From Cryptomeria japonica (Eukaryota > Streptophyta > Pinopsida > Cupressales > Cupressaceae), in the NCBI RefSeq assembly GCF_030272615.1, contig NC_081415.1, positions 366,181,667 to 366,243,666 on the forward strand: 62,000 bases of DNA, given 5' to 3'. Numbering within the stretch: the first letter of the stretch is position 1; the number at the start of each line of letters is the position of its first letter. Below the pieces are notes generated by a model that was not told the DNA's origin, did not search any database, and was given only the letters and a program-made list of their open reading frames with translations. The position numbers were made by a program, and so were the translations under genes. Shown here piece by piece: positions 21,316 through 33,139 of the stretch.

Positions 21316-23204
21316 ATGGGGGATAACAATGAAATCATTGATCAACCACAACTGCAACAACCAAACCCTCATTTGCCAAACCCCCCCTCAATTCAGGATT
21401 TGATTGCACAAAATTTGAATGAATTGAGCGGGATTGCAGATGTATATCATAGGATCCCTCGTTGATCATAAAGAGTATGGAAACCATGACTAAGGAGCAC
21501 AATGCCACCATTTTGTGGCGAGATTATATGAGGGAACAATATGCAGATGGCTTGTCGTATAAGGAGATCAAGGATCTTGAGATATCGAAAGCCGATATCG
21601 CCTCATTGTTTGTGAATCCCCATATTGGTCAACCCATAGACCCCAAGAAAACAAAACTTTCTATTAAATGGTGCACAAATGATGGTATTGTGAAAAACTT
21701 TTGGGATCGTTGGTGGATGGTTTTTGACAAATCACCCAACAACAATTTTGATGTCCCCTTCTACTTCATAAAAAAATTGTATGTTGAGTTTGTTTTAGGC
21801 AAACATGTGAACTACTTTGACATCCAACCTTTCCAGGGTGTGGGTTTAGGTATGCCCCAAAATAATCCTGGGGTAGTCAGAGTAGTTTAGGGCCCATATG
21901 TCCCCCCTCCTCCTATTGATCCCCCACCTCCAGTGCAACATCTAGATATCATTTGTGAGGCGGCTTCACGAACCATATTGGCTATTCACTCTTTGAGTAG
22001 CCTTTTGGTTTCTCAGGTTGGTTCAGTAGCTTAGCCTAATTTTGATGGTAGCGGTGCATCCGGTGGTGCTGACATGTCATCCTTGGCTCCACACATATGT
22101 GTGCCCCATAGTTGTGTCATGTGTGGGCACGTATGCTTGGGTCTAGTTGGACAGCCTGTTGATCCTCATGTGGATAGTGTAGATTATGAGGTGCATGAGA
22201 TGCATGATGCACCAAATGTTATGACACAGTCTGGAGGATACCCTAGGGAGTCCTCGCATGCTAGAGGCGAGGAAGAACTATCATCATACATTGATCACGT
22301 ACTGGTAAGATTTGTATTTTCACAATTCATGCTATATTTTAAATGTATTTATAATATAGATAATATTAAGTACTAATTTTTATTTACATGGTCTATTTAA
22401 CAGTTGATGACCGAGGAGGAGTTGAGATAGATTTAGGAGGGCACCTTGTCGGCCATTTCATTTGGCCTTGATAGCTTGACGGTACATATATTATTGCACC
22501 TAGTTGTTTGTATTTTATTATACATACATGCTCATCATTTATATTGGTATTAATTATATTATGTAGTAACTTGCATGTATATCTTATTTTACTCTTGTAG
22601 GGCACAAGCAGCACGAGTGCGGGGTGGTGTGATTTAGGATCTAGTAGTACAGTTGGAGACAAGGGAAAGGTAATTGAATGCAAATATGATTGAATGAATA
22701 GTTTAAATAACTTATAGTGATTATACACGTCTAGACATAGATTGATAGTTTCATATACTTGTTGTGTATATGCACAGAGAATTCTTGGCTTCACATCCTT
22801 GATGACTACACCCAGTATACCTGAAGATGAAGAAGAAGAAGAGATGTCTCGAGTAGATGTGTGTTTATTTAATTTTATTTTAGTAGATCTAATTTCTTAT
22901 TATCAGTGATAATTATATGCTAACTTGTATCAATGTCACGTTTCTGAACATATGTAGGTTTTGTATGAAATCATTGAAAACATACCTCCTCTACCGAAGA
23001 CATACATCAAGAGTCCTGTAAAGCCGAAGAGAAAACGTGGAGATGAGGTAAACATGAATAGTTCAATTATAGTTCATTTTTATGTTAACTTTTTGAATTT
23101 GAATTATATAATATAACTAATATTAATCGTGGTTTGTTTTTCTTGTGGAGGATCCTTTAGAGCCGAGTAGTGCAGCGAAGAGGATTGATTTTGATGATCC
23201 ATGA
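21316..23204 (+). pseudogene. Spliced unknown gene of the candidate DNA transposon
   Basis: An unrecognised protein read through about six exons: 21316-22304, 22404-22481, 22601-22669, 22778-about 22857, 22958-23047 and 23151-23204, with GT...AG introns (GTAAGA at 22305, CAG at 22401, TAG at 22598). The N-terminus is Pro/Gln-rich (QPQLQQPNPHLPNPP). The next part has a helix-rich DYMREQYADGLSYKEIKDLE block and an aromatic WDRWWMVFDK block. The C-terminus is basic then acidic (KPKRKRGDE ... AAKRIDFDDP), suggesting a nuclear protein. In-frame stops at 21463, 21888 and 22034 and others in exon 2 mark decay. Possibly the DNA-binding partner of the minus-strand transposase-like gene; that role is inferred from position only. 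Confidence 0.5.
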
Positions 23205-23571
23205 GTGGCTTAGGATGTTATAGATAATTTTGGGATGCTTACATGTCTAGTTGGCATGTATATTTTATATATGGACATACATTCATGTATTTAGACATAC
23301 ATTTTGTTTGAGTTGGCGTTTATGCCATATTTGTGTATGGACATACATTTGTAATCATTTGACATTTTTATATATACAGAAGTTGATATTCGATCATATA
23401 AATTGTTTCTCATCTGTGCATGGTGTTATCATGGAAATATTTAATCTTCATTCCAATAATTAACAATGGTTAATAATGGTTATTTAATGAACAATACAAT
23501 TCATTTCATCGTAAGTGTTGTTTGTATAATGAACAATACAATTCATTTAATGAACAATACTTGATACAATT
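23205..23571. other. Non-coding stretch with short repeats
   Basis: No gene. GGACATACATT-like words occur four times (23271-23350). ATGAACAATACAATTCATTT is repeated with variations at 23487-23570. It leads directly into the 359-bp satellite. Confidence 0.5.
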
Positions 23572-25945
23572 CATTACTACCCTATGCATGGTCCTATTTT
23601 CCCCCCCCACTCGATCAAACGCTCAGGGTCATACCCTACCGGTGTCATCCCTTGAGCACCCTAAGTGCTAAAAATTATCAAACTTTGATGAGCCCTAACT
23701 CAGAATCCGTGGCACCTACGAATGATTAGTTTGAACCTACGGGGCCATGAGAGGGGTCCCTACAAAAGCCTATCTCGGTTTTTCAATTTTCCCTACGGTT
23801 TTATTAGGGCAACAATTTTTCGGTTGGCAAAACAATCGTCAGTCTCATTCAATCGAATGTTGTCACGTGGCCAATTTCTCATTTTGCTTGTCGCAATGAT
23901 GAACCATCAGTCTGACATGTCCAATTAGGCATTATTACCCTATGCATGCTCCTATGTCTTCCCCCCCACTTGGTCGAACGCTTGGGGTCATACCCTACCG
24001 ACGTCGTCCCTTGAGCGTCCTAAGTGCTAAAAATTCTCAAACTTTGACGGGCCCTAACTCAAAATCCATGGCACCTACAAATAGTCAGTTTGAACCTATA
24101 GGGCCATGAGAGGGGTCCCTACAAAATCATATCTCGTTTTTTCAAGTTTCCCTACGGTTTTATTGGGGCAGCAATTTTTCGGTTGGCAAAAAAATCGTCA
24201 GTCTCATTCAATCGAATGTTCCCGCATGGCCAATTTCTCGTTCTGCTCATCGCGATGATGAACCATCAGCTCCGACATGTCTAGTTAGACATTATTACCC
24301 TATGCATGCTCCTATTTTTTACCCCCACTCGGTCGAACGCTTAGGGTCATACCCTACTGGCGTCATCCCTTGAGTGCCCTAAGTGCAAAAAATTGTCAAA
24401 CTTTGACGGGCCCTAACTCAGAATTTGTGGCACCTATGAATGATCTATTTGAACCTATGAGGCTATGAGAGGGGTCCCTACAAAATACTATCTCGGTTTT
24501 TCAAGTTTCCCTACGGTTTTATTAGGGCAACAATTTTTCGGTTGGCAAAAAAATCATCAGTCTCATTCAATCGAATGTTGTCACAAGGCCAATTTCTCGT
24601 CATGTTCATTGCAATGATGAACCTTGGCTCTGACATGTCCAGTTAGGCATTATTACCCTATGCATGCTCCTATTTTTCCCCCCACTCGGTTGAACGCTCG
24701 GGGTCATACCCTATCGACGTCATCCCTTGAGTGCCCTAAGTGCTGAAAATTGTCAAAATTTGATAGGCCCTAACTCAAAATCTATGGCACCTGCAAACAA
24801 TCCGTTTAAACCTACGAGGCCACAAGAGGGGTCCCTACAAAAACCTATCTCGGTTTTTCAATTTTCCCTACGGTTTTATTAGGGAAGCAATTTTTTGGTT
24901 GATGAAAAAATCGTCAGTCTCATTCAATCGAATGTTGTCGCGTGGCCAATTTCTCGTTCTGCTCATTGCGATGAAGAACCGTTAGCTTTGACATGTCTAG
25001 TTAGACATTATTACCCTATGCATGCTCCTATTTGCCCCCCCCACTCAGTTGAACGCTAGGGGTCATACCCTACCGACGTCGTCCCTTGAGCGCCCTAAGT
25101 GCTAAAAATGTCAAACTTTGACGGGCCCTAACTTGGAATCTGTGGCACCTTCAAATGATCCATTTGAACCTACAAGGCCATGAGAGGGGTCCCTACAAAA
25201 TCCTATCTCAATTTTTTAATTTTCCCTACAGTTTTATTAGGGCAGCAATTTTTCGGTTGGCAAAAAAATTGTTAGTCTCATTCAATCGAATGTTGTCGCG
25301 TGGCCAATTTATTGTTCTGCTCATCGCGATGAAAAACCATCAGCTCTTACATGTCCAGTTAGGCATTATTACCCTATGCATAATCCTATTTTTCCCCCCC
25401 CACTCGGTCGAACGCTCGGGGTCATACCCTACCGACATTGTCCCTTGAGCGCCCTAAGTGCTAAAAATTGTCAAACTTTGACGAGCCCTAACTCGAAATC
25501 TGTGGCACCTGCAAACAATTCATTTGAACCTATGGGGCCACAAGAGGGGTCCTTAAAAAATCCTATCTCAGTTTTTCAAGTTTCTCGATGGTTTTATTAG
25601 GGAAGCAATTTTTCGGTTGGCAAAAAAATCGCCAATCTCATTCAATCGAATGTTGTCACATGGCTAATTTCTCGTTCTGCTCATCGCGATGATGAACTAT
25701 TAGCTCTGACATGTCCAGTTAGGCATTATTACCCTATGCATGCTCCTATTTTTCCCCCTGACTTGGTCGAATGCTTGGGGTCATACCCTACCGACGTCAT
25801 CCCTTGAGTGCCCTAGGTGCTAAAAATTGTCAAACTTTGACAGGCCCTAACTCAGAATCTGTGGCATCTGTGAATAATCTGTTTGAACCTACAGGGCCAT
25901 GAGAGGGATCCCTACAAAATCCTATCTCAGAATCCGTGGCCCTAA
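23572..25945 (+). repeat. 359-bp satellite array, 6.6 copies
   Basis: Units begin at ATTATTACCCTATGCATG: 23572, 23931, 24291, 24649, 25007, 25365 and 25725, so the period is 358-360 bases. The last unit breaks off at about 25945. Each unit has a C-rich run before ACTCGGTCGAACGCTCGGGG, a CTTGAGCGCCCTAAGTGC block, a CCATGAGAGGGGTCCCTAC block and a GGCAAAAAAATCG block. Units differ by scattered substitutions, many at CG sites as expected from methylation decay. GC content is higher than in the flanks. The small open frames inside (for example 25155-25448) recur by repetition and are not genes. Confidence 0.9.
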
Positions 25946-27200
25946 CTTGTTCAATGAAAAATATAAATAAACAAGCATTACATTGTAGACACATAATGAT
26001 CATCAATATTTCCATGTATTGTATACACATAATACCATTACACTTGCATGTGGCATCCATGAAGGGATATGCAAACATGATTTTTTTTCATTATCAATAC
26101 AAATACACCAATGTACTCATGTAAAGATACATTGTATATCATCAATATAACTAAACCAATTTGTTCATGGATATTGTATATCATCATAACAAAGTTACAT
26201 CAATTCACATACATATACAAATACAACATCCCACTTCATTTGCATCAGACATCCTCATGTCCTAAGAGAAAATCTTACGTACAACAATGCCTGCATATAA
26301 ATGAAGACCAAAATAAGTAACCTTTTTATGCAGAATGAATGTGCTACAAGAAACAAATTATAACACTTAATATAAATTAGTTTGTCAAATTATAAATAGA
26401 TCATTTGAAACATTTTTAAGACCTACAAGATTGTATAATTAAGAAACATACCAGTTTCTCTGCAAAGTATACAAGCATAACTTTGAAGAAAGACACATGT
26501 TGATTAAAGCCCTTCTCATTGCATTTCTTTGGATGGTTGAAGACGATGGTAGATATGGTCATTTCTAAATAGCAATACATTCACTTGACTCAATGTTTAT
26601 GCACAAATTTTAATCTCATTAATGCACAAAGCAATATGTACCATCACCAAGAGAGGGTCTTGTCAACGGCGAATGATCTAGCATGAACCTGTATTTTTAA
26701 GAATTGTTAGTCTACACATAAAATGCATGGATGAACATAAAGGCTTTATGATAATCACTTCAACTGAAATGAATGATAATAAATGAAAAGGTAGGATTAT
26801 ATACCATAAAAATACGTCCCTTCAAATTATATCAACAAAACCCACTATGTTGACGCAAAAAACATAATGTGATATTGTTGTATATCATCAAAAAAGACAT
26901 GCATGAGCATAAAGGTTTTGCGATAATTAATCATCAAAAATTGTCAAATAGTGTTTTTAATAACAAAAATTGTAAAGCGACTCAAATGCATGATAATAAG
27001 TCATGTTGCAAAAATACATCCCTTCCAATTATATCGAGTGTACCTGCTATGTGCAGGCAAAAACCGTGTTGCCAAAAAAAACGTTCATCAATAGACTTGC
27101 ATTTTGAACACATCCTTAATACACATGTAAAAAACTTGAACATTAAGATTTAATGATCATTATTTGAAATGAAATGCATGATAAAAAAAATAAGGCACCA
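25946..27200. other. Non-coding region with a diverged direct duplication
   Basis: No gene supported, although the 3' exons or untranslated part of the minus-strand transposase-like gene could extend here. A segment of about 140 bases at 26727-26862 recurs, diverged and slightly longer, at 26898-27065. Both share GAACATAAAGG/GAGCATAAAGG and an AAAAATACGTCCCTTC/AAAAATACATCCCTTC block. Confidence 0.5.
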
Positions 27201-27211
27201 TTAAAGACCTA

Positions 27212-30111
27212 CTACTCAAGTATGCCTGAAGGGTCATCTCTTTGCTTAAGAGTATCCAATATTGCTTCATGATCACCAGTAGTCACTTTCCATAGCTCTT
27301 TGGTCTTCATTTTTGCTTGATGCTTCAACAAATTGACATTTTTAGCTATAATAAGGTGTGAATACATTATAATGGTTATGTGTCTCTCATAGTCTTCAAA
27401 TGCAGGTATACCATTCCTTCTAATCATGTATGTTCACAACCAAGTTCCCACAACAACAACTAAACCTATAGGATATGTGAACCCATCATCATCTATCACT
27501 GGTTGTGTTAGCTTTTTTTTTCCCTGTGCACATCGTGCCAACCAATATTATGATCTCTCTTCATTCCCTTGCGGTGCAACAACTACAAAAACATGTCTTG
27601 GTTGTACAAGATCTGATAGACAGTCATACTCAAGTGAACTTTCCATGTCATTGTTTGACAAGGATATTGCTTGAGATAAAGGAGTTAGAAATTGGGGAAC
27701 CCACGTATCAACCCACTCACTTGACTCGCACTGATCCCAATCACACTGAACACAACTCTGATAAAAACAAGAAAACTCTCATGTCCAAATGGTCCATGTA
27801 CTTGCATCTGAGTTGAGAAATGAATGCATCTTTGAAGAATCTTTAATTGTTTGACATTCCAATCTATCTCCCACTGTGCCCTCCTCAACCAACCAAAAGA
27901 ATAGATTCACTGTTGAATCAAGAGTACCTCCATGTGACAATGTTGAACTACACCAATCAACAATAGAACGTGCATCAGATAAATTTACACCTGAAATCCT
28001 CAATTGCTCCTTAACTAGATCTCTCTTCAAACATGCACCTGCTCCATCATGCTCCCCTTCCCATGCCCTGCCTAAAAAAAACACTGAATATGAGGTATAC
28101 ACCTCTCTACATGCATTCTACTCAACCAATAAAACATATGAGCATTCTTGAATTGACCTGTATAGTTATTTAAGCATATGATATGTCGATCAATTGCAAT
28201 ATCTTTCTCATGCAATAACTCAAAAAATTCTCGAAAGAATGTTGCACATACTCGGAGGAGTGTGATCTATCATCACTCATATAAAAATGATACTCCCTGA
28301 TTATCTTCATGTCCTCTTTTGTACTATCAGGAGCATGTCTATATGTAATGTGAACAAAAATAGCAATCTGGATTGAATTGTAGTACTGAGACTGTACCTC
28401 ATTATGTGATTGCAATGTATAGTTCTCTGCAAAATCAACCCCCGATACAATAGTGTCAATCGAGAAAGAGTTCTTACACATCCTAAACTATTGATCCAAC
28501 CACTGAGACCTATGGGTGTGCCTTGCATACTTGTAGATATTTTTTTCCTTAAAATACAAAATAAAATCAGCAATACTCACTTCTCTTGAGACTAATTCGC
28601 ATCTAGAACCTTCACCTCCACTCTTCAAAGTATATTTCATTGTCTCATATCTTTTTTTCTCAACATAATTCTTTCCAAACTCATGTTCACTTCCCTCATG
28701 AAAACATGAAACAAACTTTGACAACCCACCACATTCTGAGCACTTCTCATTCAAACAATCATTTCTATAGAAATATCAGCCATCATCTCTAGGGCATAAA
28801 AATAGATCTTGCAAATCTCTTGATGATCTCGGAAACAGCATTGCACCACACTCCCGCAACATCTCATTAGTATGCATCGTAGAACGAATATGACATAAAA
28901 GTTCATGGTACATTGAAAACTCGACATGGTACATGCAACAACAAGTATTGAGAATCTTAAGAGGAACACAATAAAATGGTTTCAAAGATTCAAAGGCCCT
29001 TTGTGATATTTGCAAAGTTGGATGTACTTCACAATTTTTTTTGTACAACATTGTTTGGCTTGATTCCAAGAAATGTTTGGGATGCTGTGTGTGGTCTCGG
29101 TTTTCGATTTTTAATTTCAAAATGTCCTTTACATTGGGTGACACTCTAGAATTAGAGTGCCAAAATTGTTGAATCTCCTCCTTCACATTGTCAGTCAACT
29201 TTCTATCAACACGTGGAAGCCTCCCACCAAAAGCCCATGTATCTTGTTGAAGTGGATTGTCAAGTCTTTGTCTTCATGCAAGTCCTCTATCCAAAGTTTT
29301 ACGGTTTATGTTAAAATCAACACAAGTTTGTCTCATTTGATGAGCCTTCCTCAATTGATGGCTTACTAAGGAGGTTGTAATCACTCTTCAAGCGGCTCTC
29401 TTATCTCTTTCTTTGGTATTATTTCCAATAGAATTGAGAGAGTCAAATAGATTTTTGGCAATAATAGAATTTCTCTCCATCTTCTTATTCATACGAATCT
29501 TCAATTTATTTAGCAATGGTCTCATCTTTATCATCTTTAGCAATTGAACAAAGAGTTGGCATTGCTCGGTCAATGTCTTATTGCTAAAATTTTGGTTGAA
29601 AAGTTGTGTAGCCCACAACCGAACGGTTCTTGTTGACCTCTTGCCTTCAAGATTTGCAATAATATTCTCATCGATTTCAAATAACCACTTTGGGGTTCTT
29701 GAAGGTCTTGGATTTGGAATTTGTCTTTCATCCATGAGAGGGTCTTCATTTCTAAAGTAATTAGGTATTACATATGGTTCACTTGGTTGAGCAATTCCAC
29801 CTTCAATGCCAAAGTTTTCCACATTTTCACCTCCTATGTCAAAATTTTCCACATGTTGAGAATTTTCATTATCACTTTCAATATTTTCAACATTTTCAAA
29901 ATTCACTTTCAAAATTTACATTTTCATTTCCAGTAACTTGTGACACATTTTCAAATTCAATTTCCTCTTCACTTGAAGTAACATTAGCAATATTTAACAT
30001 ACCTTGTCTTCTCCTCCTATGACCTTCTCTATCTCTTTCTCTATACACTTCAATTTGGTCATTTGAAAGTTTTCTTTTGCGTTTAGACTTCTGACAACTA
30101 CTACTCCCCAT
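27212..30111 (-). pseudogene. 'DFAENY' transposase-like protein, degenerate
   Basis: Large minus-strand gene broken by stops and shifts. The start is the ATG at 30111 (SSCQKSKRKRK, basic, nuclear-type). A helical region follows (29912-29388, RSTRTVRLWATQLFNQNFSNK). The central part (29198-28776) reads like VHPTLQISQRAFESLKPFYC with a CCCMYHVEF-type cysteine cluster. Next is CSECGGLSKF (28735 onward), a possible zinc site. The probable core is VSGVDFAENYTLQSHNEVQS (about 28440-28375), then IAIFVHITYRH. The C-terminal part (27680-27212) contains PVIDDDGFTYPIG. The DFAENY-x-x-Q-x-E-Q-S pattern occurs in a widespread eukaryotic family of uncharacterised, probably transposon-borne proteins. The Asp may be catalytic; this is inference. 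Introns are possible. Confidence 0.6.
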
Positions 30112-30439
30112 TTACCTCCACAAGGATGCTCCTAAATGATTGACAATGTAAGATTTGACTTTAAGAATCTCCCAAAAGCACAAATTTGTCTCAACCTGTC
30201 TAGAAACCCATGATCATTGACAGAAAACATAATATGCAGAATGTGGGCCATTGGAATCCGCAAAATGGCCCACAAGGCTCTTTTTTATTTACAAAAATCG
30301 AATATCCAATTTTAATGTATAAATTTGTGGTCCCAAATTTTTTTCTCATTGCCACCTTTTTTTTTTACTATTGCCACATTAATGGCAATGACAAAAATTG
30401 GATATCCAATTAAATCCGATATTCAATTTTATTACTCAT

Positions 30440-30520
30440 AATTTAGAGAGAGAGAGAGAGAGGGAGAGAGAGATTAGGAGAGAGGGATAAAGAGAGATTA
30501 GGGGAGAGAGAGAGAGAGAT
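30440..30520. repeat. GA-rich microsatellite
   Basis: Runs of GAGAGA with GATTAGG interruptions between the candidate transposon end and the 10-bp satellite. Simple-sequence DNA, no coding sense. Confidence 0.85.
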
Positions 30521-30879
30521 GGTTCATATTGTGTCATTATGGGTCATATTGTGTCCTAATGGGTCATATTGTGTCATATGACCCCTTTAAGACATCATAT
30601 GATTCCTTAGGACAAAATATGACCCCTTATGACATCATATGATTCCTTAGGACAAAATATGACCCCTTATGACACCATATTGGGTCTCTTTGGGTCCTAT
30701 GATGTCCTTAGGGGTCATAAGTAATATGGTGTCCATAGGGCCATATGGTGTCCTAGGACACCATATGACCCCTTAAGACACCAAATTGTGTCATTATGGG
30801 TCATATTGTGTCCTAAGGGATCATGAGACAACATATGACCCCTTAGGACACCATATGACCCCTAACGACACCATATCAT
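30521..30879. repeat. 10-bp-unit satellite, left part
   Basis: Decamers of the type GGTGTCCTAA and GGGGTCATAT and their reverse complements follow each other. The array stops at 30879 where a Copia-like LTR begins. The word before it (CGACACCAT) and the word after the far LTR (ATGGTGTCATAAGG) join into a normal array sequence, so 30521-30879 and 55050-59071 were one array before the insertion. Confidence 0.9.
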
Positions 30880-31653
30880 TGTTGGCATTCTACACTCTAG
30901 TGAGAAATTATGGTGTTGTCATTGATGGCAACCTACTGGCAACCTTGTAGCATTCATCTAGTAAACCACCAGCAGGCATTGACACCGGCAACGACAACAA
31001 TGTATACTGCTACCCCAGCTGACAAAAATAAACTTTTGTTTATTGTATTTAATTGTAAATATCTTTTTGTAAAGCCGACATGGCATATTGTAATAGACTC
31101 ATATATGTATGAGATCTTGTAAATCATTTAAAACATGATGGACATATGACGGATATGGTAGAAGTGATGAGTGAATATTAAGGAAGATTTGTATAAGGTT
31201 TATGGTTATAGTATGAGCTTAAACCGATACTGAACCTGGCATAGCAGATGCTGAATTGTAGCAGTACATTATATTGGATTTTCATAATCCATTTGTAAGT
31301 TAGTGAAACTTCCATTTTGTAGATTGAATAGTGAGCTCTAGGTAGTTGGCCTTGCTGCATGTGCAGGCCCCTCATTGTAAGTAATATCCATTCATTGGCC
31401 ACTGAGTGAATATTGTGGGTCACAAATCCCACCGAGGTTTTTCCCACACCGAGTTTCCTCATTAAACATCTTGTGTTATGGTGTGTTTTCTATTTGTCTT
31501 TACTATTCCTATTTACTGCATTAATTCTTGTTTACCAACACAATGTTTTGGAATGCAAAATACTTAATAAGGTTAAACATTTTGTCAACCGATTTGATAC
31601 TGATTCACCCCCCCTGCCTCTCAGTATCTTTGGGACTATCATTAATCGTAACA
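30880..31653 (+). repeat. 5' LTR of non-autonomous element
   Basis: Runs from TGTTGGCATTCTACAC to ATTAATCGTAACA and matches 54289-55049. It carries the ACTGATTCACCCCCCCTGCC run near the end, also seen at 60090. Followed by the primer-binding site. Confidence 0.9.
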
Positions 31654-31654
31654 A

Positions 31655-31672
31655 TCAGTATTAGAGCCTGGT
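31655..31672 (+). other. Primer-binding site, mutated tRNA-Met type
   Basis: TCAGTATTAGAGCCTGG stands where the intact relative at 60135 has TTGGTATCAGAGCCTAG. Two or three changes have weakened the match to initiator tRNA-Met. Confidence 0.75.
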
Positions 31673-31724
31673 CCTCTATTTTCAAAAGTCTAATAGCTTG
31701 AGGAAGATTCTAACACCGGTATAG

Positions 31725-32836
31725 ATGGAGAACTTAAGAAAGCAATTAGAAGGAGCTCTTGTAGACTATGATTCAAAGAAGTTGAAGAATATCAAACTTG
31801 AAGATGATCTGAGGACTACATAGGAATTCTTCAAGGACTTCAGGAGAATCTCACTATTTCTAGAAATAAGAGAAAAGAACTTCATGAGAAGATGCAAAGT
31901 AATGATGATGAAAAGGAAACTCTTAATGAGCTTGTAAACAAGATGAGGCAAGAAAACATGACTATGAGGAATGAAATGCAAGACATGACTATGAGATTTT
32001 GTAAAGACATTGAAGATAGAAAGAAGAATGAAGATGACTTGACTAGGAGACTCAATGATGCTGGAAATGAAAATATAAGACTCAGTCATGAAAATGATAT
32101 GTTGAAGACAACTTTGATTCACATGCAACATGATAAAACTAAACTTATGAGACAAAAGGGAATTCTAGAAAATGAGTTGGCTACTGCAATTCAACATAAA
32201 GAGAAATTCAAGAAAAGTTCAGAAGAACTTGATGATTTGCTGAAAAGTCAGAAACCTAATGGAGATACTAATGGACTTGGATTTGAAGTTGGAGAAAGTT
32301 CTGGTACTGCAAACAATCATGATCACAGTAAACCGGTAAGACAACCTAATGCTTACAAATTTAATGGGAAATGCTTTAACTATAACAAGTATGGTCATAG
32401 TGAAAATCAATGTAGATCTAGAAACAATCAGAACATTAATGCACCAACCAGTCAATGTTCCAAATGCAACAAAGTTGGTCACAATTCTGAAAACTACATA
32501 ATCAATGTAAGATGTTATGTTTGTGGAAGATTTGGGCACTTATCTAATCAATGCAGAACATAAACCAGCATAGGATATGGAAAGGCTATTCAGAAGAATA
32601 ATGTGACTTGTTATGCTTGTAACAAGATTGGACATATTGCAAAATTTTGTAGAAGCAAGACTTCACCGGCAAACAATAAAGGACCTAGTTTGAAAGGCAA
32701 AGAGAAGGTTGATGAGGTAAAGCAAGAATTTTTAGGACAATGGATTAGAAATATAGATCAGAATGTTGATGAGACTATTCCTTCACCGGTAGAACAAAGT
32801 ATTACTCCACCGACAGGAGATTCTTCATCCAACTAA
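31725..32836 (+). pseudogene. gag-like protein: coiled coil plus four CCHC knuckles
   Basis: Starts at the ATG at 31725 (MENLRKQLEGALVDYD), is stopped by TAG at about 31821, and shifts frame near 31845 into the open piece 31892-32563. Residues of that piece up to about 120 are charged and heptad-like (NELVNKMRQENMTMRNEMQD), a probable coiled coil for assembly. Then come zinc knuckles: CFNYNKYGHSENQC (second Cys now Tyr), CSKCNKVGHNSENY (last Cys now Tyr), CYVCGRFGHLSNQC (intact) and, after a stop at 32561, CYACNKIGHIAKFC (intact, 32611-32652). Knuckles bind element RNA. No UBN2 capsid domain as at 60.2 kb is visible, so this is a different gag type. The tail (to 32836) is Lys/Glu- then Pro-rich. 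Confidence 0.75.
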
Positions 32837-33139
32837 GAAGTAACCCTTTGGCGGTATTGTAGCAAGTTGAATATCATGCAAATTACCCTCGGTAGATGGT
32901 GAGAAGATAGATTTCTTCTCTACCGACAGATGTGTTAAGTGTCACTTAACCGGCGAGCATTTAATGCAGTTGTTGGAAGAAAAGACATTATAAATTGTCA
33001 GTTTTTTCCTCTTTTTCAATTCACCAAGCATTCAAACTTTCAGAGAGCGCAAAATTTGAGTGAAGGCTTCCAAGGCGAAGAAGTGAAGCGATTTCTCTCA
33101 AGCACTCAACCATTATCAGGCAACTTAAAGTATTTTTCA

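Larger units (their letters stand above)
20158..30437. mobile_element. Candidate two-gene DNA transposon with iterated GGATATCCAAT ends
   Basis: Motifs like AAAATCGGATATCCAATTTT cluster at 20158-20215, 20979-21000 and 21065-21101 on the left and at 30291-30315 and 30396-30436 on the right, and I did not notice them elsewhere. The motif is nearly palindromic. Between the clusters lie a multi-exon plus-strand gene (21316-23204), a 359-bp satellite array and a minus-strand transposase-like gene (about 27212-30111). Two outward-bounded genes and subterminal repeats suggest a DNA transposon. I cannot see a clean terminal inverted repeat or a target duplication, so the exact ends and the class are inference. 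Confidence 0.4.

Noticed and set aside
23722-25600. Small proteins repeated at 24 and 25 kb
   Set aside because: They fall within the 359-bp satellite and recur with it; no conserved start or length.
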